Source: Acidobacteriota bacterium
Lineage (GTDB): Bacteria; Acidobacteriota; Terriglobia; Acidiferrales; UBA7541
Direction of reading: 5' to 3'
Length of the DNA: 64,000 bases
Assembly (NCBI GenBank): GCA_013287135.1
Contig: JABDEK010000010.1
Span: forward strand, 1-64,000
Shown here: positions 17,200 through 26,437 of the stretch, piece after piece
Layout: each line of letters opens with the position of its first letter
Position numbering within the stretch: the first letter of the stretch is position 1
Translations under genes and position numbers: made by a program
Notes under the pieces: generated by a model
The model's database searches: none
What the model was told of the DNA's origin: nothing
What the model saw: the letters and a program-made list of their open reading frames with translations, nothing else

Positions 17200-18801
17200 A
17201 TGGCTTTCGCTTCCATCCACGTTCCCAATTTCCCGGTGCAAGCCGTTGTGCGCGCGGAACCCAGCTTATGCAATAAGGCCGTCGCGCTGGTGGATGGAAC
17301 TCCTCCAATCCGGAACGTAATCGTGGCCAACGAACTAGCTTTGCTAGCTGGCATCGAATTGGGCATGACGAAATCGCAAGCAGTGCAATTTCACGCCGTG
17401 GAAATTCGCAACCGTTCTCGCGTGCAGGAAAAATCGGCTCATGCAGCTTTGCTTGATCTAGGAGCCTCTGTTTCTCCACGCATGGAAGACACGGCGCCAG
17501 ACACAATTATTCTGGATATTTCCGGCCTCACTTCCTTATTTGGGAGTGATGAAAATATTTACAGGCAATTGATGCAACGTGCATCCAGCATGGGTTTGCT
17601 CGTGCACGTTGCAGTTTCTTCTAATTTGGAAGTTGCTCTGCACGCCGCGCGCGGTTTTTCCGGCATTACGGTGATTCCCCCAGGTGAAGAAGCGAAATGC
17701 CTGGGCAAACTGTCTGCGCGCGCGCTTTTGCCCTCCGCCGAAATTCTGGAAACCCTGGAGCGTTGGGGTGTGCGCGACTGCGCCGCTCTGGCGGCTCTTC
17801 CCGTGCTGCAATTGTCGGAGCGATTGGGCCAGGAAGGAGTTCGCCTTCACGAGTTGGCGCGCGGCGCGTGTTTACGTTCGCTTGTGCTGGCACAGCCCGG
17901 AGTGCGCTTCGAAGAAGAAATGGCGCTGGACTTCGCCGTTGCCGAGCTCGAGCCGCTCGCGTTTCTGCTAGGCCGGTTACTCGATCAATTGTGCGCGCGG
18001 CTGGAAGCGCGTGCACTGGCAGCCTGTGCGATTCGCACGCACTTTGATTTAGAGGATTCCTTCGAAAAGGATTTCCAAGTCCTCGGCGAGAATTCTCCTC
18101 CCAAGCTCGCTCCAAAAACTTATGAAAAGGTTCTGAGTTTGCCCGTGCCTACACGAAATTCGAAAATGTTTTTGAAACTGTTGCATTTGCAATTGCAGGC
18201 GGACCCTCCGCACGCAGCCATTGTGAAAATTATTCTCTCTGCCGAGCCGGCTCGTCCGCGCGCGGCACAAGGCGGACTATTTCTTCCCAGTTGCCCGGAT
18301 CCCGAAAAATTAGAGCTAACCATCGGACGATTGGCGAATCTAGTGGGCCATGCAAACGTTGGCTCGCCCGAATTGATCGACACGCATCGTCCCGGCGATT
18401 TTCGAATGGCCCGTTTCGCGCCGGCGAGCGACGAATCGACAATCCCGCAAAAGAATGCAACTGCTTTCACCCCTGGTTCTAGAGAAACTCCCCTAACTGC
18501 ATTCCGCGTTTTCAGGCCGGAAATACAAGTAAATGTTGAACTGCAACAAAACGATCCCACGCGTATTTATTTTCGCGGTATGCGCGGAAATATCATTGCA
18601 GCTTCCGGGCCGTGGCGAACTTCCGGAGATTGGTGGCGGGAAGACACCTGGCAGCAGGATGAATGGGACGTCGAAGTCCGCTTTGATTCCGTGAGCGGGC
18701 AAAGCCAAAAAATCTCCAGCCCGCGCACGCAGAACGGAATTTATCGCATCTATTACGACTCGCTCCGCGCCGCCTGGTTCGCGCGCGGCCGCTACGACTG
18801 A
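17200..18801 (+). CDS. imuB: ImuB, catalytically inactive Y-family polymerase-like protein
   Basis: 533 residues. N-terminal palm region resembles Y-family polymerases (FASIHVPNFPVQAVVRAEP...VANELALLAGIELGMTKSQA), but the first catalytic Asp (normally in the VDMDxFF motif) is replaced (HVPNFPV) and the second motif reads APDTIILDISG instead of SxDExxLD. This loss of metal-binding acids is typical of ImuB. The HhH/little-finger region and a long C-terminal tail (PEIQVNVELQQNDPTRIYF...GDWWREDTWQQDEWDVEV) follow. ImuB acts as an adaptor joining the beta clamp, ImuA and DnaE2 in translesion synthesis. The stop codon overlaps the DnaE2 start by one base, implying coupled translation. Confidence 0.92.
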   Translation: MAFASIHVPNFPVQAVVRAEPSLCNKAVALVDGTPPIRNVIVANELALLAGIELGMTKSQAVQFHAVEIRNRSRVQEKSAHAALLDLGASVSPRMEDTAPDTIILDISGLTSLFGSDENIYRQLMQRASSMGLLVHVAVSSNLEVALHAARGFSGITVIPPGEEAKCLGKLSARALLPSAEILETLERWGVRDCAALAALPVLQLSERLGQEGVRLHELARGACLRSLVLAQPGVRFEEEMALDFAVAELEPLAFLLGRLLDQLCARLEARALAACAIRTHFDLEDSFEKDFQVLGENSPPKLAPKTYEKVLSLPVPTRNSKMFLKLLHLQLQADPPHAAIVKIILSAEPARPRAAQGGLFLPSCPDPEKLELTIGRLANLVGHANVGSPELIDTHRPGDFRMARFAPASDESTIPQKNATAFTPGSRETPLTAFRVFRPEIQVNVELQQNDPTRIYFRGMRGNIIAASGPWRTSGDWWREDTWQQDEWDVEVRFDSVSGQSQKISSPRTQNGIYRIYYDSLRAAWFARGRYD

Positions 18802-21800
18802 TGTATACAGAATTTCACGCTCGCTCCGCTTTCAGTTTTCTCGAAGGCGCATCTTTGCCTGAAGAATTGGCGGCGGTGTGCGCGGAATATGGGATGCAGT
18901 CGATGGCTTTGCTCGATCGCGATGGAGTTTACGGCGCTCCTCGTTTTTATCTGGCCGCAGATAAAAGTCAGATTCGCGCTCACATTGGCGCTGAAGTCAC
19001 TTCCGCCGCTGGCTGGCGTTACCCCTTGCTCGTGGAATCGCGCGAAGGCTATCAGAATCTTTGCCGCTTGATCACGAAAATGAAATTGCGCGCCCCGAAA
19101 GGCAAAGGAGATGTTTCGGGCAGGGAAGTAGTCCCATACGCCCGCGGACTTGTATGCCTCTCCGGAGGTGAAGAAGGGCCTCTGGCGCATGCTTTAGCAA
19201 ATGGCGGAATTGAAAGCGGAATGAAATGCGTTCAGCAGCTATGCGAACTCTTCGGCAAACAGAATGTTTATGTCGAGCTACAGAGGCATTTTCTGCGCGA
19301 AGAAGAAGCACGAAATCATGCCGCCATCGAAATTGCGGAGAAATTAGGCCTTCCGTTGCTCGCTACGAATGGTGTGCGCCATGCCGTTCCAGAGCGTCGC
19401 GAGGTGCTGGACGTCTTCACCTGCATTCGGAATCATCGCACGTTGGCTACGGCTGGCCGTCTACTGGCGCGCAATTCCGAGCTGCATATGAAAACGCCTG
19501 CGGAAATGGCGCAACTTTTCGCGGATGTTCCCGAAGCGGTCGCGAATACACAGGTGCTTTCTTCGCGTCTGCAATTCACTTTGAAAGATCTAGGTTATCG
19601 GTTTCCGAAATATCCGGTTCCCGACGGCAAACCGGAAATCCATTTTTTGCGTCAACGAGCGCACGACGGCATGGTCTCGCGCTATGGATTGAATAATGAA
19701 CGTGCGCAGGCGCAAATCGGACGCGAGCTTGACTTGATCGAAAAGTTGGACTTGGCAGGCTACTTCCTTATCGTTTGGGACATCGTTCGTTTTTGTCGCG
19801 AACAGAATATTCTGGTGCAGGGGCGCGGCTCCGCTGCGAATAGCGCGGTCTGTTACGCGCTGGGCATCACCGCCGTCGACCCCGTAAGAATGGACCTTCT
19901 CTTCGAGCGGTTTCTTTCTGAAGAGCGCGGAGAATGGCCGGACATCGATCTCGATCTTCCCAGCGGAGACCAGCGCGAACGCGCGATTCAATATGTATAC
20001 GAACGCTATGGAAAATTGGGCGCAGCCATGACCGCCAACGTGATCACCTATCGCGGCCGCTCCGCCGCGCGTGAAATCGGCAAGGCGTTATCTTTTAATC
20101 CTGAAACTTTGAGCCGTTTGACCAGCCTAGTAAGCGCGTGGGAATACAAGGATGCAAATGACACTCTGGCGCGGCAATTTCGTGACGCCGGATTCGACAT
20201 GCAGCATCCGCAAATCCGTAAATTCTTCGAACTTTGCCTGCAATTTCAAGATTTGCCGCGCCATCTCGGCCAGCATTCCGGAGGCTTGGTGGTGTGCCAG
20301 GATCAATTGGATTCGATCGTTCCTCTGGAACCGGCCACCATGCCCGGCCGCGTCGTCGTGCAGTGGGACAAAGATGATTGTGCCGACATGAAAATTGTGA
20401 AAGTGGATCTTCTGGGCCTGGGAATGATGGCCGTCTTGGAAGATTGCCTTCAAATCATCCAGAAAGATTACGGCGAAGAAATAGATTTAGGAAGGTTGCC
20501 CGCAAACGATCCGGTAGTTTACGACACGCTGCAAAAAGCGGACACCATCGGAATGTTCCAGGTGGAAAGTCATGCGCAAATGGCTTGTCTGCCGCGCCTG
20601 CGGCCCGAATGTTTTTACGACATCGTCGTGCAGGTAGCCATCATCCGGCCCGGACCAATCGTTGGAAAAATGGTCAATCCTTTTTTGAAACGTCGCCAGG
20701 GCCGCGAGGCGGTCGATTATCTTCATCCTTCACTCAAACCGGTGCTTGACCGCACTCTGGGTGTGCCTTTATTTCAAGAACAGCTGTTGCGCATGGCCAT
20801 GATCGCCGCCGGATTCAGCGGTGGGGAAGCAGAGGAATTACGCCGCGCATTCGGATTTAAACGCTCCGAACGAAGAATGAAAGAAATAGAGAAAAAGCTT
20901 CGCTCAGGAATGGATAGGAATGAAATCTCATCCGAGGCCCAGGAAAAGATTATTTTGGCCATCACTTCTTTTGCTTTATATGGATTTCCTGAATCCCACG
21001 CCGCAAGTTTCGCGCTGCTTGCCTATGCCAGCGCTTTTTTGAAATGCCGTTACCTGGCTGCTTTCACCGCTGCCATTTTGAATAACCAGCCCATGGGGTT
21101 CTATCAGCCCGACACGCTGGTACGCGACGCACAGCGCCACGGCCTGAAAGTGAAACCTATCGATGTGACCTGCTCGAACTGGCTTTGCCAGCTTGAAAAA
21201 AGTGGCCAGACTTTTTGCGTGCGCCTGGGGATGCGCTTTGTGAAAGGCTTGCGAGGTGATGTAGCTTTGAAAATTGTAAGTGAGCGTGCCATTCGCCCAT
21301 TTTCCTCCATCCACGATTTAAAGCTTCGCGTCCCCATGATTCAGAAAACGGAACTTGCAACCCTCGCGGAAATCGGCGCGTTGAATTTTATTGGCGCAAA
21401 GAAAGTCCATCGCCGCGATGCCTTGTGGCAAATCGAACGTGCCTCTAGGCGCCCAGGCCCGTTGCTGGAAAATGTGGAAGAAAAGGGAATGGAAATAAAA
21501 GGCAAAACCGTAGAACTGGAAGCCGCTCAGGCTCCCTCCGCAATACTTTCTCCTCTGGCGGCGATGACCGGGGAAGAAAGATTAGTCGCAGATTTTCGCG
21601 GCACAGGCTTGACCGTTGGACTTCACCCCATGGGCCACCATCGCGCTGAAATGAAGAGAAGGGGCGTGCGATCAGCCATGGAGCTTCTAAATCTTCCGAA
21701 CGGCATGCACGTTCGAATTGCCGGAGGAGTGATCACGCGCCAGCGTCCCGGAACAGCGAAAGGTTTTGTGTTTATTAGCCTAGAAGATGAAACAGGAATC

Positions 21801-21980
21801 TCGAATGCAATCGTCACACCGCAATTATTCGAGAGCAATCATGTGGTGATCGTTCATCAGCAATTTTTAATGATTGAAGGAGAACTGCAGAACCAGGATG
21901 GAGTAATTTCGGTGAAAGCGGAAAGGATTGAACCGCTGCGAATCACGCGGGCCGAAACAACTTCACACGATTTTCACTAA
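18801..21980 (+). CDS. dnaE2: Error-prone DNA polymerase DnaE2 (ImuC)
   Basis: 1059 residues, the usual DnaE2 length (shorter than replicative DnaE). N-terminal PHP domain starts YTEFHARSAFSFLEGASLPEELA, lacking the first metal histidine as in many DnaE2 proteins. The polymerase core has VQGRGSAANSAVCYALGITAVDP and the catalytic PDIDLDLPSGDQRE (Asp382 and Asp384 by estimate), GMFQVESHAQMACLPRLRP, and RRAFGFKRSERRM. The C-terminus has an OB-fold (VRIAGGVITRQRPGTAKGF...LEDETGISNAIV). It copies damaged DNA with low fidelity as the effector of the mutasome. It is the last gene of imuA-imuB-dnaE2 and converges on a response-regulator gene 24 nt away. Confidence 0.96.
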   Translation: MYTEFHARSAFSFLEGASLPEELAAVCAEYGMQSMALLDRDGVYGAPRFYLAADKSQIRAHIGAEVTSAAGWRYPLLVESREGYQNLCRLITKMKLRAPKGKGDVSGREVVPYARGLVCLSGGEEGPLAHALANGGIESGMKCVQQLCELFGKQNVYVELQRHFLREEEARNHAAIEIAEKLGLPLLATNGVRHAVPERREVLDVFTCIRNHRTLATAGRLLARNSELHMKTPAEMAQLFADVPEAVANTQVLSSRLQFTLKDLGYRFPKYPVPDGKPEIHFLRQRAHDGMVSRYGLNNERAQAQIGRELDLIEKLDLAGYFLIVWDIVRFCREQNILVQGRGSAANSAVCYALGITAVDPVRMDLLFERFLSEERGEWPDIDLDLPSGDQRERAIQYVYERYGKLGAAMTANVITYRGRSAAREIGKALSFNPETLSRLTSLVSAWEYKDANDTLARQFRDAGFDMQHPQIRKFFELCLQFQDLPRHLGQHSGGLVVCQDQLDSIVPLEPATMPGRVVVQWDKDDCADMKIVKVDLLGLGMMAVLEDCLQIIQKDYGEEIDLGRLPANDPVVYDTLQKADTIGMFQVESHAQMACLPRLRPECFYDIVVQVAIIRPGPIVGKMVNPFLKRRQGREAVDYLHPSLKPVLDRTLGVPLFQEQLLRMAMIAAGFSGGEAEELRRAFGFKRSERRMKEIEKKLRSGMDRNEISSEAQEKIILAITSFALYGFPESHAASFALLAYASAFLKCRYLAAFTAAILNNQPMGFYQPDTLVRDAQRHGLKVKPIDVTCSNWLCQLEKSGQTFCVRLGMRFVKGLRGDVALKIVSERAIRPFSSIHDLKLRVPMIQKTELATLAEIGALNFIGAKKVHRRDALWQIERASRRPGPLLENVEEKGMEIKGKTVELEAAQAPSAILSPLAAMTGEERLVADFRGTGLTVGLHPMGHHRAEMKRRGVRSAMELLNLPNGMHVRIAGGVITRQRPGTAKGFVFISLEDETGISNAIVTPQLFESNHVVIVHQQFLMIEGELQNQDGVISVKAERIEPLRITRAETTSHDFH

Positions 21981-22004
21981 GCTCGACGAAAAATTGGAGA
22001 AACG

Positions 22005-22502
22005 CTAGTTTACCCGCGGTTCATCCGTACCCAGAACCGATTGGATAGTATCCAGCAGATTTTTCATGGGCGCCGACTTCACAGCATGCGCCTGAACGCC
22101 AATACGCGCGATCTCATCCTTCATTTGCTGTGATTCATGCATGGTGAAAATAACGATTTTGGCGCTCGGATCCGCCGCGCGAATCAACCGAGCGGCATCC
22201 AATCCACCCATCACCGGCATACTAATGTCCAGGATGATCAAATCAGGTTTCAGTTCCGTGGCTTTTGCAACAGCCTCTTTGCCGTTTATTACGTCGGCGC
22301 ATACTTCCCAACCGGCTGCTGACAGAGCCGCGCGCAAACCTCGCCGCACTGCTTCATGGTCATCAGCAATCAAAATTCTCATTGGTTTCTTTCGACCGGA
22401 AGCGCGAGCATCGCTTTCCCCTGAAGAGTCGAGCGCAGTACAGAAAAGGGGAGAAGAACCATTGGTCTTGGGGTCCAAGATAAGTGCCGAACGTCGAACC
22501 AT
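22005..22502 (-). CDS. Receiver-only response regulator
   Basis: Up to 165 residues. The receiver domain begins at MRILIADDHEAVRRGL (internal ATG at 22382) and has the acidic pocket (ADDH), the phospho-acceptor Asp in LIILDISMPVMGGLD, the Thr of IVIFTMHES and the conserved Lys in HAVKSAP. There is no output domain. The longer start at 22502 has GGAGA spaced correctly, whereas the internal one has only AAAGAAA; if the longer form is made it adds a 40-residue Ser-rich leader of no known function. It probably relays phosphate or works through protein contacts. No histidine kinase is in the window. Converges on dnaE2. Confidence 0.85.
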   Translation of the reverse strand: MVRRSALILDPKTNGSSPLFCTALDSSGESDARASGRKKPMRILIADDHEAVRRGLRAALSAAGWEVCADVINGKEAVAKATELKPDLIILDISMPVMGGLDAARLIRAADPSAKIVIFTMHESQQMKDEIARIGVQAHAVKSAPMKNLLDTIQSVLGTDEPRVN

Positions 22503-22679
22503 ATTTTCTCCAACAGACGAGAAGATATTCTACCAACGCCGTACCTATTAATCCGAGGGTTCAAAATAGCAGAAGAAACGCGAGGAATGCAAAGTAAAAC
22601 GAGCTATCCGGCTATGTTTAGATCAATACATACTACACATACTACAAAACTTGAAAAGGTTCAGCCTTGCGGGGTGTCC

Positions 22680-22973
22680 TTAATGCAACGGATGGAAGTA
22701 TCGGTGTCTCCGGCTCGTCAGGCTTACCGTTAAACGATGTGTCCATCCAAAGAGCGCTGAATCCCTGACAACGGCAGGCGTGAGTGGCAGCTCCGCGTTG
22801 CTCAAGCCAGATTTCAAAAGCGAAAATCGAGCATGGATAAAAGCCTGACGAAGTCCTTCCGCAATTAATAGGCAAACCACGATAGCGAATAAAAGACCGA
22901 GATATCCGACGACAAAAATTAAAAACGCGGCAGCAACTTGTAGAGCCGAGTTATAAGTGCTGAGAATATTCAT
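22680..22973 (-). CDS. Small membrane protein, unknown family
   Basis: 97 residues. GGAG about 7 nt before the ATG supports expression. A single long hydrophobic segment (about residues 10-40, ALQVAAAFLIFVVGYLGLLFAI and on to VVCLLIAEGL) is followed by a polar, basic C-terminal half (SRRHRYFHPLH). No family is recognised. It is on the same strand as the next small gene, about 60 nt away. The 177 bp between it and the receiver gene (22503-22679) show no gene. Confidence 0.5.
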   Translation of the reverse strand: MNILSTYNSALQVAAAFLIFVVGYLGLLFAIVVCLLIAEGLRQAFIHARFSLLKSGLSNAELPLTPAVVRDSALFGWTHRLTVSLTSRRHRYFHPLH

Positions 22974-23033
22974 TTTCGTCTCCGCTCAAAAGCTGCTGCC
23001 GCCATTTAGGTCCACTAAATTCCACTACTGCGA

Positions 23034-23228
23034 TTACGCGCCAGCCTTCTTGCTTTTGTCAGTGTTTTTCGATTTCCGCGGCGCGTCGTCTTCGTCATCC
23101 TGCGCCGGAATGCGTCCTGTGGTACGGTCCGGCTCAATCCTGCGGTCGGTCGGCGAAGAGGGGCTCGGACTATCAATAGGAGTGAGACCCGGCCCGCTGC
23201 TGGAATCTTCCGGACGGCGTATGCCCAT
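23034..23228 (-). CDS. Small disordered charged protein
   Basis: 64 residues, almost entirely Ser, Pro, Asp, Arg and Lys (PEDSSSGPGLTPIDSPSPSSP...DDEDDAPRKSKNTDKSKKAGA), so predicted to be unstructured. AAAGGAG lies about 8 nt upstream of the ATG, the main reason to call it. No family recognised. The intergenic stretch between it and the AI-2E gene contains a perfect 12-bp palindrome AAGCGATCGCTT (23264-23275). Confidence 0.45.
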   Translation of the reverse strand: MGIRRPEDSSSGPGLTPIDSPSPSSPTDRRIEPDRTTGRIPAQDDEDDAPRKSKNTDKSKKAGA

Positions 23229-23372
23229 TGGAGCTGCTCCTTTTAGCGTTTATAAACCTCGAGAAGCGATCGCTTGAATGCCCAGTATCGAAGAAGTTAA
23301 AGTCGCGGTCTATCCGGCAAACGCTGTACTTATGAAAACCAAGCTTCGTAGGGAAAAATCAGCTTGATGCAA

Positions 23373-25244
23373 TTACTGAGTGACTGCTTCGGCCAGCGAA
23401 GGTACCTGGTTAATGGCTTCCGACAGGCTACTGACGATCATATCTGCCTCAACGATTCCCAAACGCGTTCGCATTACTTCTAGATTTCCCGCAAATCCCC
23501 ACAAACTGATGCCGATTCTCGATTTCGGGAACCGCACGCGTAGTTTCTTGTAGAGCCGGCGCGTATTGTAAACACTGTAAGGCGGCAGAGCAGAAACATA
23601 AATCACTTCGCAATGCTGTTCGGAGGCCTCTTCCATCATATCTTCCACTGACGCCGGGACAATTACTTGCGCGTTGTACCCCGCTCGATTAGACAAGTGG
23701 CCGAGCATCATGCCCATGATTTCATCTCCCTCGTCGCGAGCCGGAATACAAGTAATCGCGCAACCGTTTCCGTTCGTCTTCTTCGCATGCGGCGCAGCGA
23801 GCCTGGAATCCTCTGTCGTCGCTTCCTCGATTTCCTGGGAATCGGTGTCAGTAACTGGTTTAAGCGTGAGCTCCTCGATGATTTCCTTCAATGTTTGAAA
23901 TACGAATTGCTCGCGCGCGTCACCCAATCCCACCTCTGCTCGATCCTTCTCGATAAAGATCAATACGGGCGTGATAACAGCTTCATACAGTTTTTCGATT
24001 GAGCCTTCCTTTAGAAAGGCCTCTACAACTTGCCGAGCTCCTTCGGCGTCCACGCGACGCAGCCGTTGATAGAGCCGTACCTCCGTTCCGAGAACACGCT
24101 GGTCCCCCAGCAGCACGCTTAGGAATTCCCACTGCGGTATGTAACGGCCAATCACTACGATGCATACTGTTAAGGGCGTCGAAAGCAGCAAGCCAACCGG
24201 ACCCCACAAAGCAGCCCAAAAAATGGCCGCCACTAAAATCGCCAGGGACGAAACTCCCGTCTGAGCCGCATACAACAGTGGTTCGATCACATAGGACGTG
24301 AGAATCTCAATCACCACGAATGATCCGAACGCCAACAGAGGCTTCAACCAGCCGTCAAAAACTGCGAGCGATAACAAAATTGGCATTGCTGCGCCCGCCA
24401 GAGTTCCCAAATACGGCACGAATCTTAAAAGCCCAGCAAGCACTCCCCATAGAAACGCGTTAGGGACACGGATAAAATAAAGAGCCGTTCCGAAGAGTGC
24501 GCCGTAGCCGAGATTCATCACGAATTGAAGGAATAAATACCGCCCCACTCGCTTGGTGGCCTCATCAAACGCCTGCGTGGTGACGTGAAATCTGCTAAGC
24601 CCAGCTAGCGTAAACAACCGGTTTCGAAGATCGTCCCTGCGCAGAAGAATAAACGCGGTAAACACCATCACAATTCCAAGTGTCGCCATCGGGCCCAGGA
24701 AGGGACCCAGCAAAGCGCGAACCGAAGCGATCGGGCTGTTCTGCTGAACAACTTCTACCGGAACAGGGTGGGCGATACTCCCGCCGGGAAGCAAAGAACG
24801 CTTGCTCCGCGGATTTTGGTCGGCTCCCTCGTCTGGCGAGGGTGTCTCGATCGTCGACGATAATTCTTTTCCCAGTTCTTTTACTGTAGCTTCCGCCTTA
24901 CCGATTCCATTGTCTTTTACTCCACGAAAACTCTCGATTTTCCTCGAAATGGTAGTCTTGTAGTTTGGAATTTGAGTGGCCAAACCAATCGCTTGGTTGA
25001 AGACCAGATAACCTAGACCCCCTAAAAGTCCAGCGACGAGCAGCACAACCACGATTACCGGACCGGTTCTGCCAAGACGTGCCCTTTCCAGAAGGTTAAC
25101 GAGTGGCGCCAGAAGGAAGGCGAGCAGAACGGCCAGCGCGATAGGAACTAAGACTGACCTGGCAAAATAAAGCGCGGCCACGGTTATCACTGCCGTTACA
25201 AACGGAGGAAAGTTCGACGGATCTCGGGCTGTTCTGCTTGGCAT
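23373..25244 (-). CDS. AI-2E/PerM-family membrane protein fused to a B12-binding-like C-terminal domain
   Basis: 623 residues. The N-terminal 360 residues are an AI-2E transporter (PerM-type) domain with paired helices at the start (VTAVITVAALYFARSVLVPIAL), a long soluble loop (about residues 85-160) and conserved FLWGVLAGLLRFVPYLGTLAGAAMP. After a linker of about 100 residues the last 130 (ITCIPARDEGDEIMGMMLGHLS...VIYVSALPPYSVYNTRRLYKKLR) look like a Rossmann-type cobalamin-binding fold. The cobalamin-ligating DxHxxG motif is not present (DEGDEIMG). The fusion suggests an input or sensor role; transport substrate is unknown. Downstream of DUF2252 by 28 nt on the same strand. No clear ribosome-binding site. 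Confidence 0.8.
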   Translation of the reverse strand: MPSRTARDPSNFPPFVTAVITVAALYFARSVLVPIALAVLLAFLLAPLVNLLERARLGRTGPVIVVVLLVAGLLGGLGYLVFNQAIGLATQIPNYKTTISRKIESFRGVKDNGIGKAEATVKELGKELSSTIETPSPDEGADQNPRSKRSLLPGGSIAHPVPVEVVQQNSPIASVRALLGPFLGPMATLGIVMVFTAFILLRRDDLRNRLFTLAGLSRFHVTTQAFDEATKRVGRYLFLQFVMNLGYGALFGTALYFIRVPNAFLWGVLAGLLRFVPYLGTLAGAAMPILLSLAVFDGWLKPLLAFGSFVVIEILTSYVIEPLLYAAQTGVSSLAILVAAIFWAALWGPVGLLLSTPLTVCIVVIGRYIPQWEFLSVLLGDQRVLGTEVRLYQRLRRVDAEGARQVVEAFLKEGSIEKLYEAVITPVLIFIEKDRAEVGLGDAREQFVFQTLKEIIEELTLKPVTDTDSQEIEEATTEDSRLAAPHAKKTNGNGCAITCIPARDEGDEIMGMMLGHLSNRAGYNAQVIVPASVEDMMEEASEQHCEVIYVSALPPYSVYNTRRLYKKLRVRFPKSRIGISLWGFAGNLEVMRTRLGIVEADMIVSSLSEAINQVPSLAEAVTQ

Positions 25245-25272
25245 AGTAGTGACTGAAAACTCAAAAGCGAAG

Positions 25273-26355
25273 TTACATTTTCTCCGCTCGCCATTCCTTC
25301 CAATCCTTGGATACCATTCGCGCCATTTCCTTAGCGCCCACTCTAAGCCAGTTCGCGCGCCGGTCTCGCAGATCTTTTTGAATCAGTTTCACTGAGCGTT
25401 TCGATCCTAGATGTACGTTCGCTGCTTCCCAGCCCATTTTATTCAGCATGCGGTCTTCCTCCCGTTTTTTGGGTAGCGTTTCAATTTCTACGGGAGAAGA
25501 ATCGGGCGATAGTCTGCTCACACGCCAGTTCTGCTGCGCCCGCACATACGGATCTTGGCAGCGAACAGAAATTTCCATTATTCGCGGGTAGTAAATAGTG
25601 TTTTGGTTTTTTCCCTGGTTTGCCCACGCGCAAGCCGACGCGACCAAAGTTTTAGCTTCCAGCGCAATTTTCCCGCCTTCCCAATCGGCGATGGCCACCA
25701 TGCGCGGATGTCCCAAGCTGCCGGTCCCGGCTGTCCGCTTCACTACGCGATAGGGAAGATTCGGAACAGGAAACAGTTCCTTCCACATTTTTCTGGGCGT
25801 CGCGGGTACGGGATTTCGCAGAGCAGGATTGCTCTCCAGCTTCTTCCAGAAAGAAGGCGGATTATCCAACCGGCTTAGTGCAACCGGGGCAAACCACGCG
25901 TTCTGATCCTCCAACACTACCGGAGTGCCGCCTTCTTTCAGAGAGTCCCTATACCCTTCCAGGATTGCATCACATGAACTTTTCGTATCGGTTTGAAGAT
26001 GACCGAGGGAATAAGCCAGGCGCGCGCTGGTCGCTAGCCGAACCAAGTCGTTTGTGTACGGAAGAAAATAAGCTTCATCGAAGTCGTCGATTCCCCAAAC
26101 GAGTCTGCCGAACTTGTCTCGCCAAGTTCCAAAACTATTTACATGCAAATCGCCGACAGCCAACACCGATGGCGCGGAGGACAGCTCCTTGCAATGCTTC
26201 GGCCACAACCGAGCCCAGCGATAGAACGTTCCGCGAAAAAATCGGAATTCATCTTCAGCCATTAATTCGTGTTTTTGATGGAGCTCTGCTTCGACCACGG
26301 GAATTCTGGCTCGAAGCCAGCCTTCGAAGCTCGTGGTAGCTTTGAAAATATTCAT
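25273..26355 (-). CDS. DUF2252 family protein (kinase-like fold)
   Basis: 360 residues with DUF2252 hallmarks: HELMAEDEFRFFRGTFYRWARLW near the start, AVGDLHVNSFGTWRD (residues about 65-80) and WGIDDFDEAYFLPYTNDLVRLATSA, the equivalents of the catalytic-loop and metal-binding segments of aminoglycoside-phosphotransferase-like folds, then RVVKRTAGTGSLGHPRM. Substrate and activity of the family are unknown. It starts 82 nt after the end of ku on the same strand and is followed within 28 nt by the AI-2E-family gene, so the three could be one transcript. Confidence 0.88.
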   Translation of the reverse strand: MNIFKATTSFEGWLRARIPVVEAELHQKHELMAEDEFRFFRGTFYRWARLWPKHCKELSSAPSVLAVGDLHVNSFGTWRDKFGRLVWGIDDFDEAYFLPYTNDLVRLATSARLAYSLGHLQTDTKSSCDAILEGYRDSLKEGGTPVVLEDQNAWFAPVALSRLDNPPSFWKKLESNPALRNPVPATPRKMWKELFPVPNLPYRVVKRTAGTGSLGHPRMVAIADWEGGKIALEAKTLVASACAWANQGKNQNTIYYPRIMEISVRCQDPYVRAQQNWRVSRLSPDSSPVEIETLPKKREEDRMLNKMGWEAANVHLGSKRSVKLIQKDLRDRRANWLRVGAKEMARMVSKDWKEWRAEKM

Positions 26356-26437
26356 TGGAATGAGCGTTTCTATCGACTATTCAGAATCTTGACGAGGCCA
26401 CGGCGATGCACATCGGCCGGGAAAAGCCATTCAAAGC

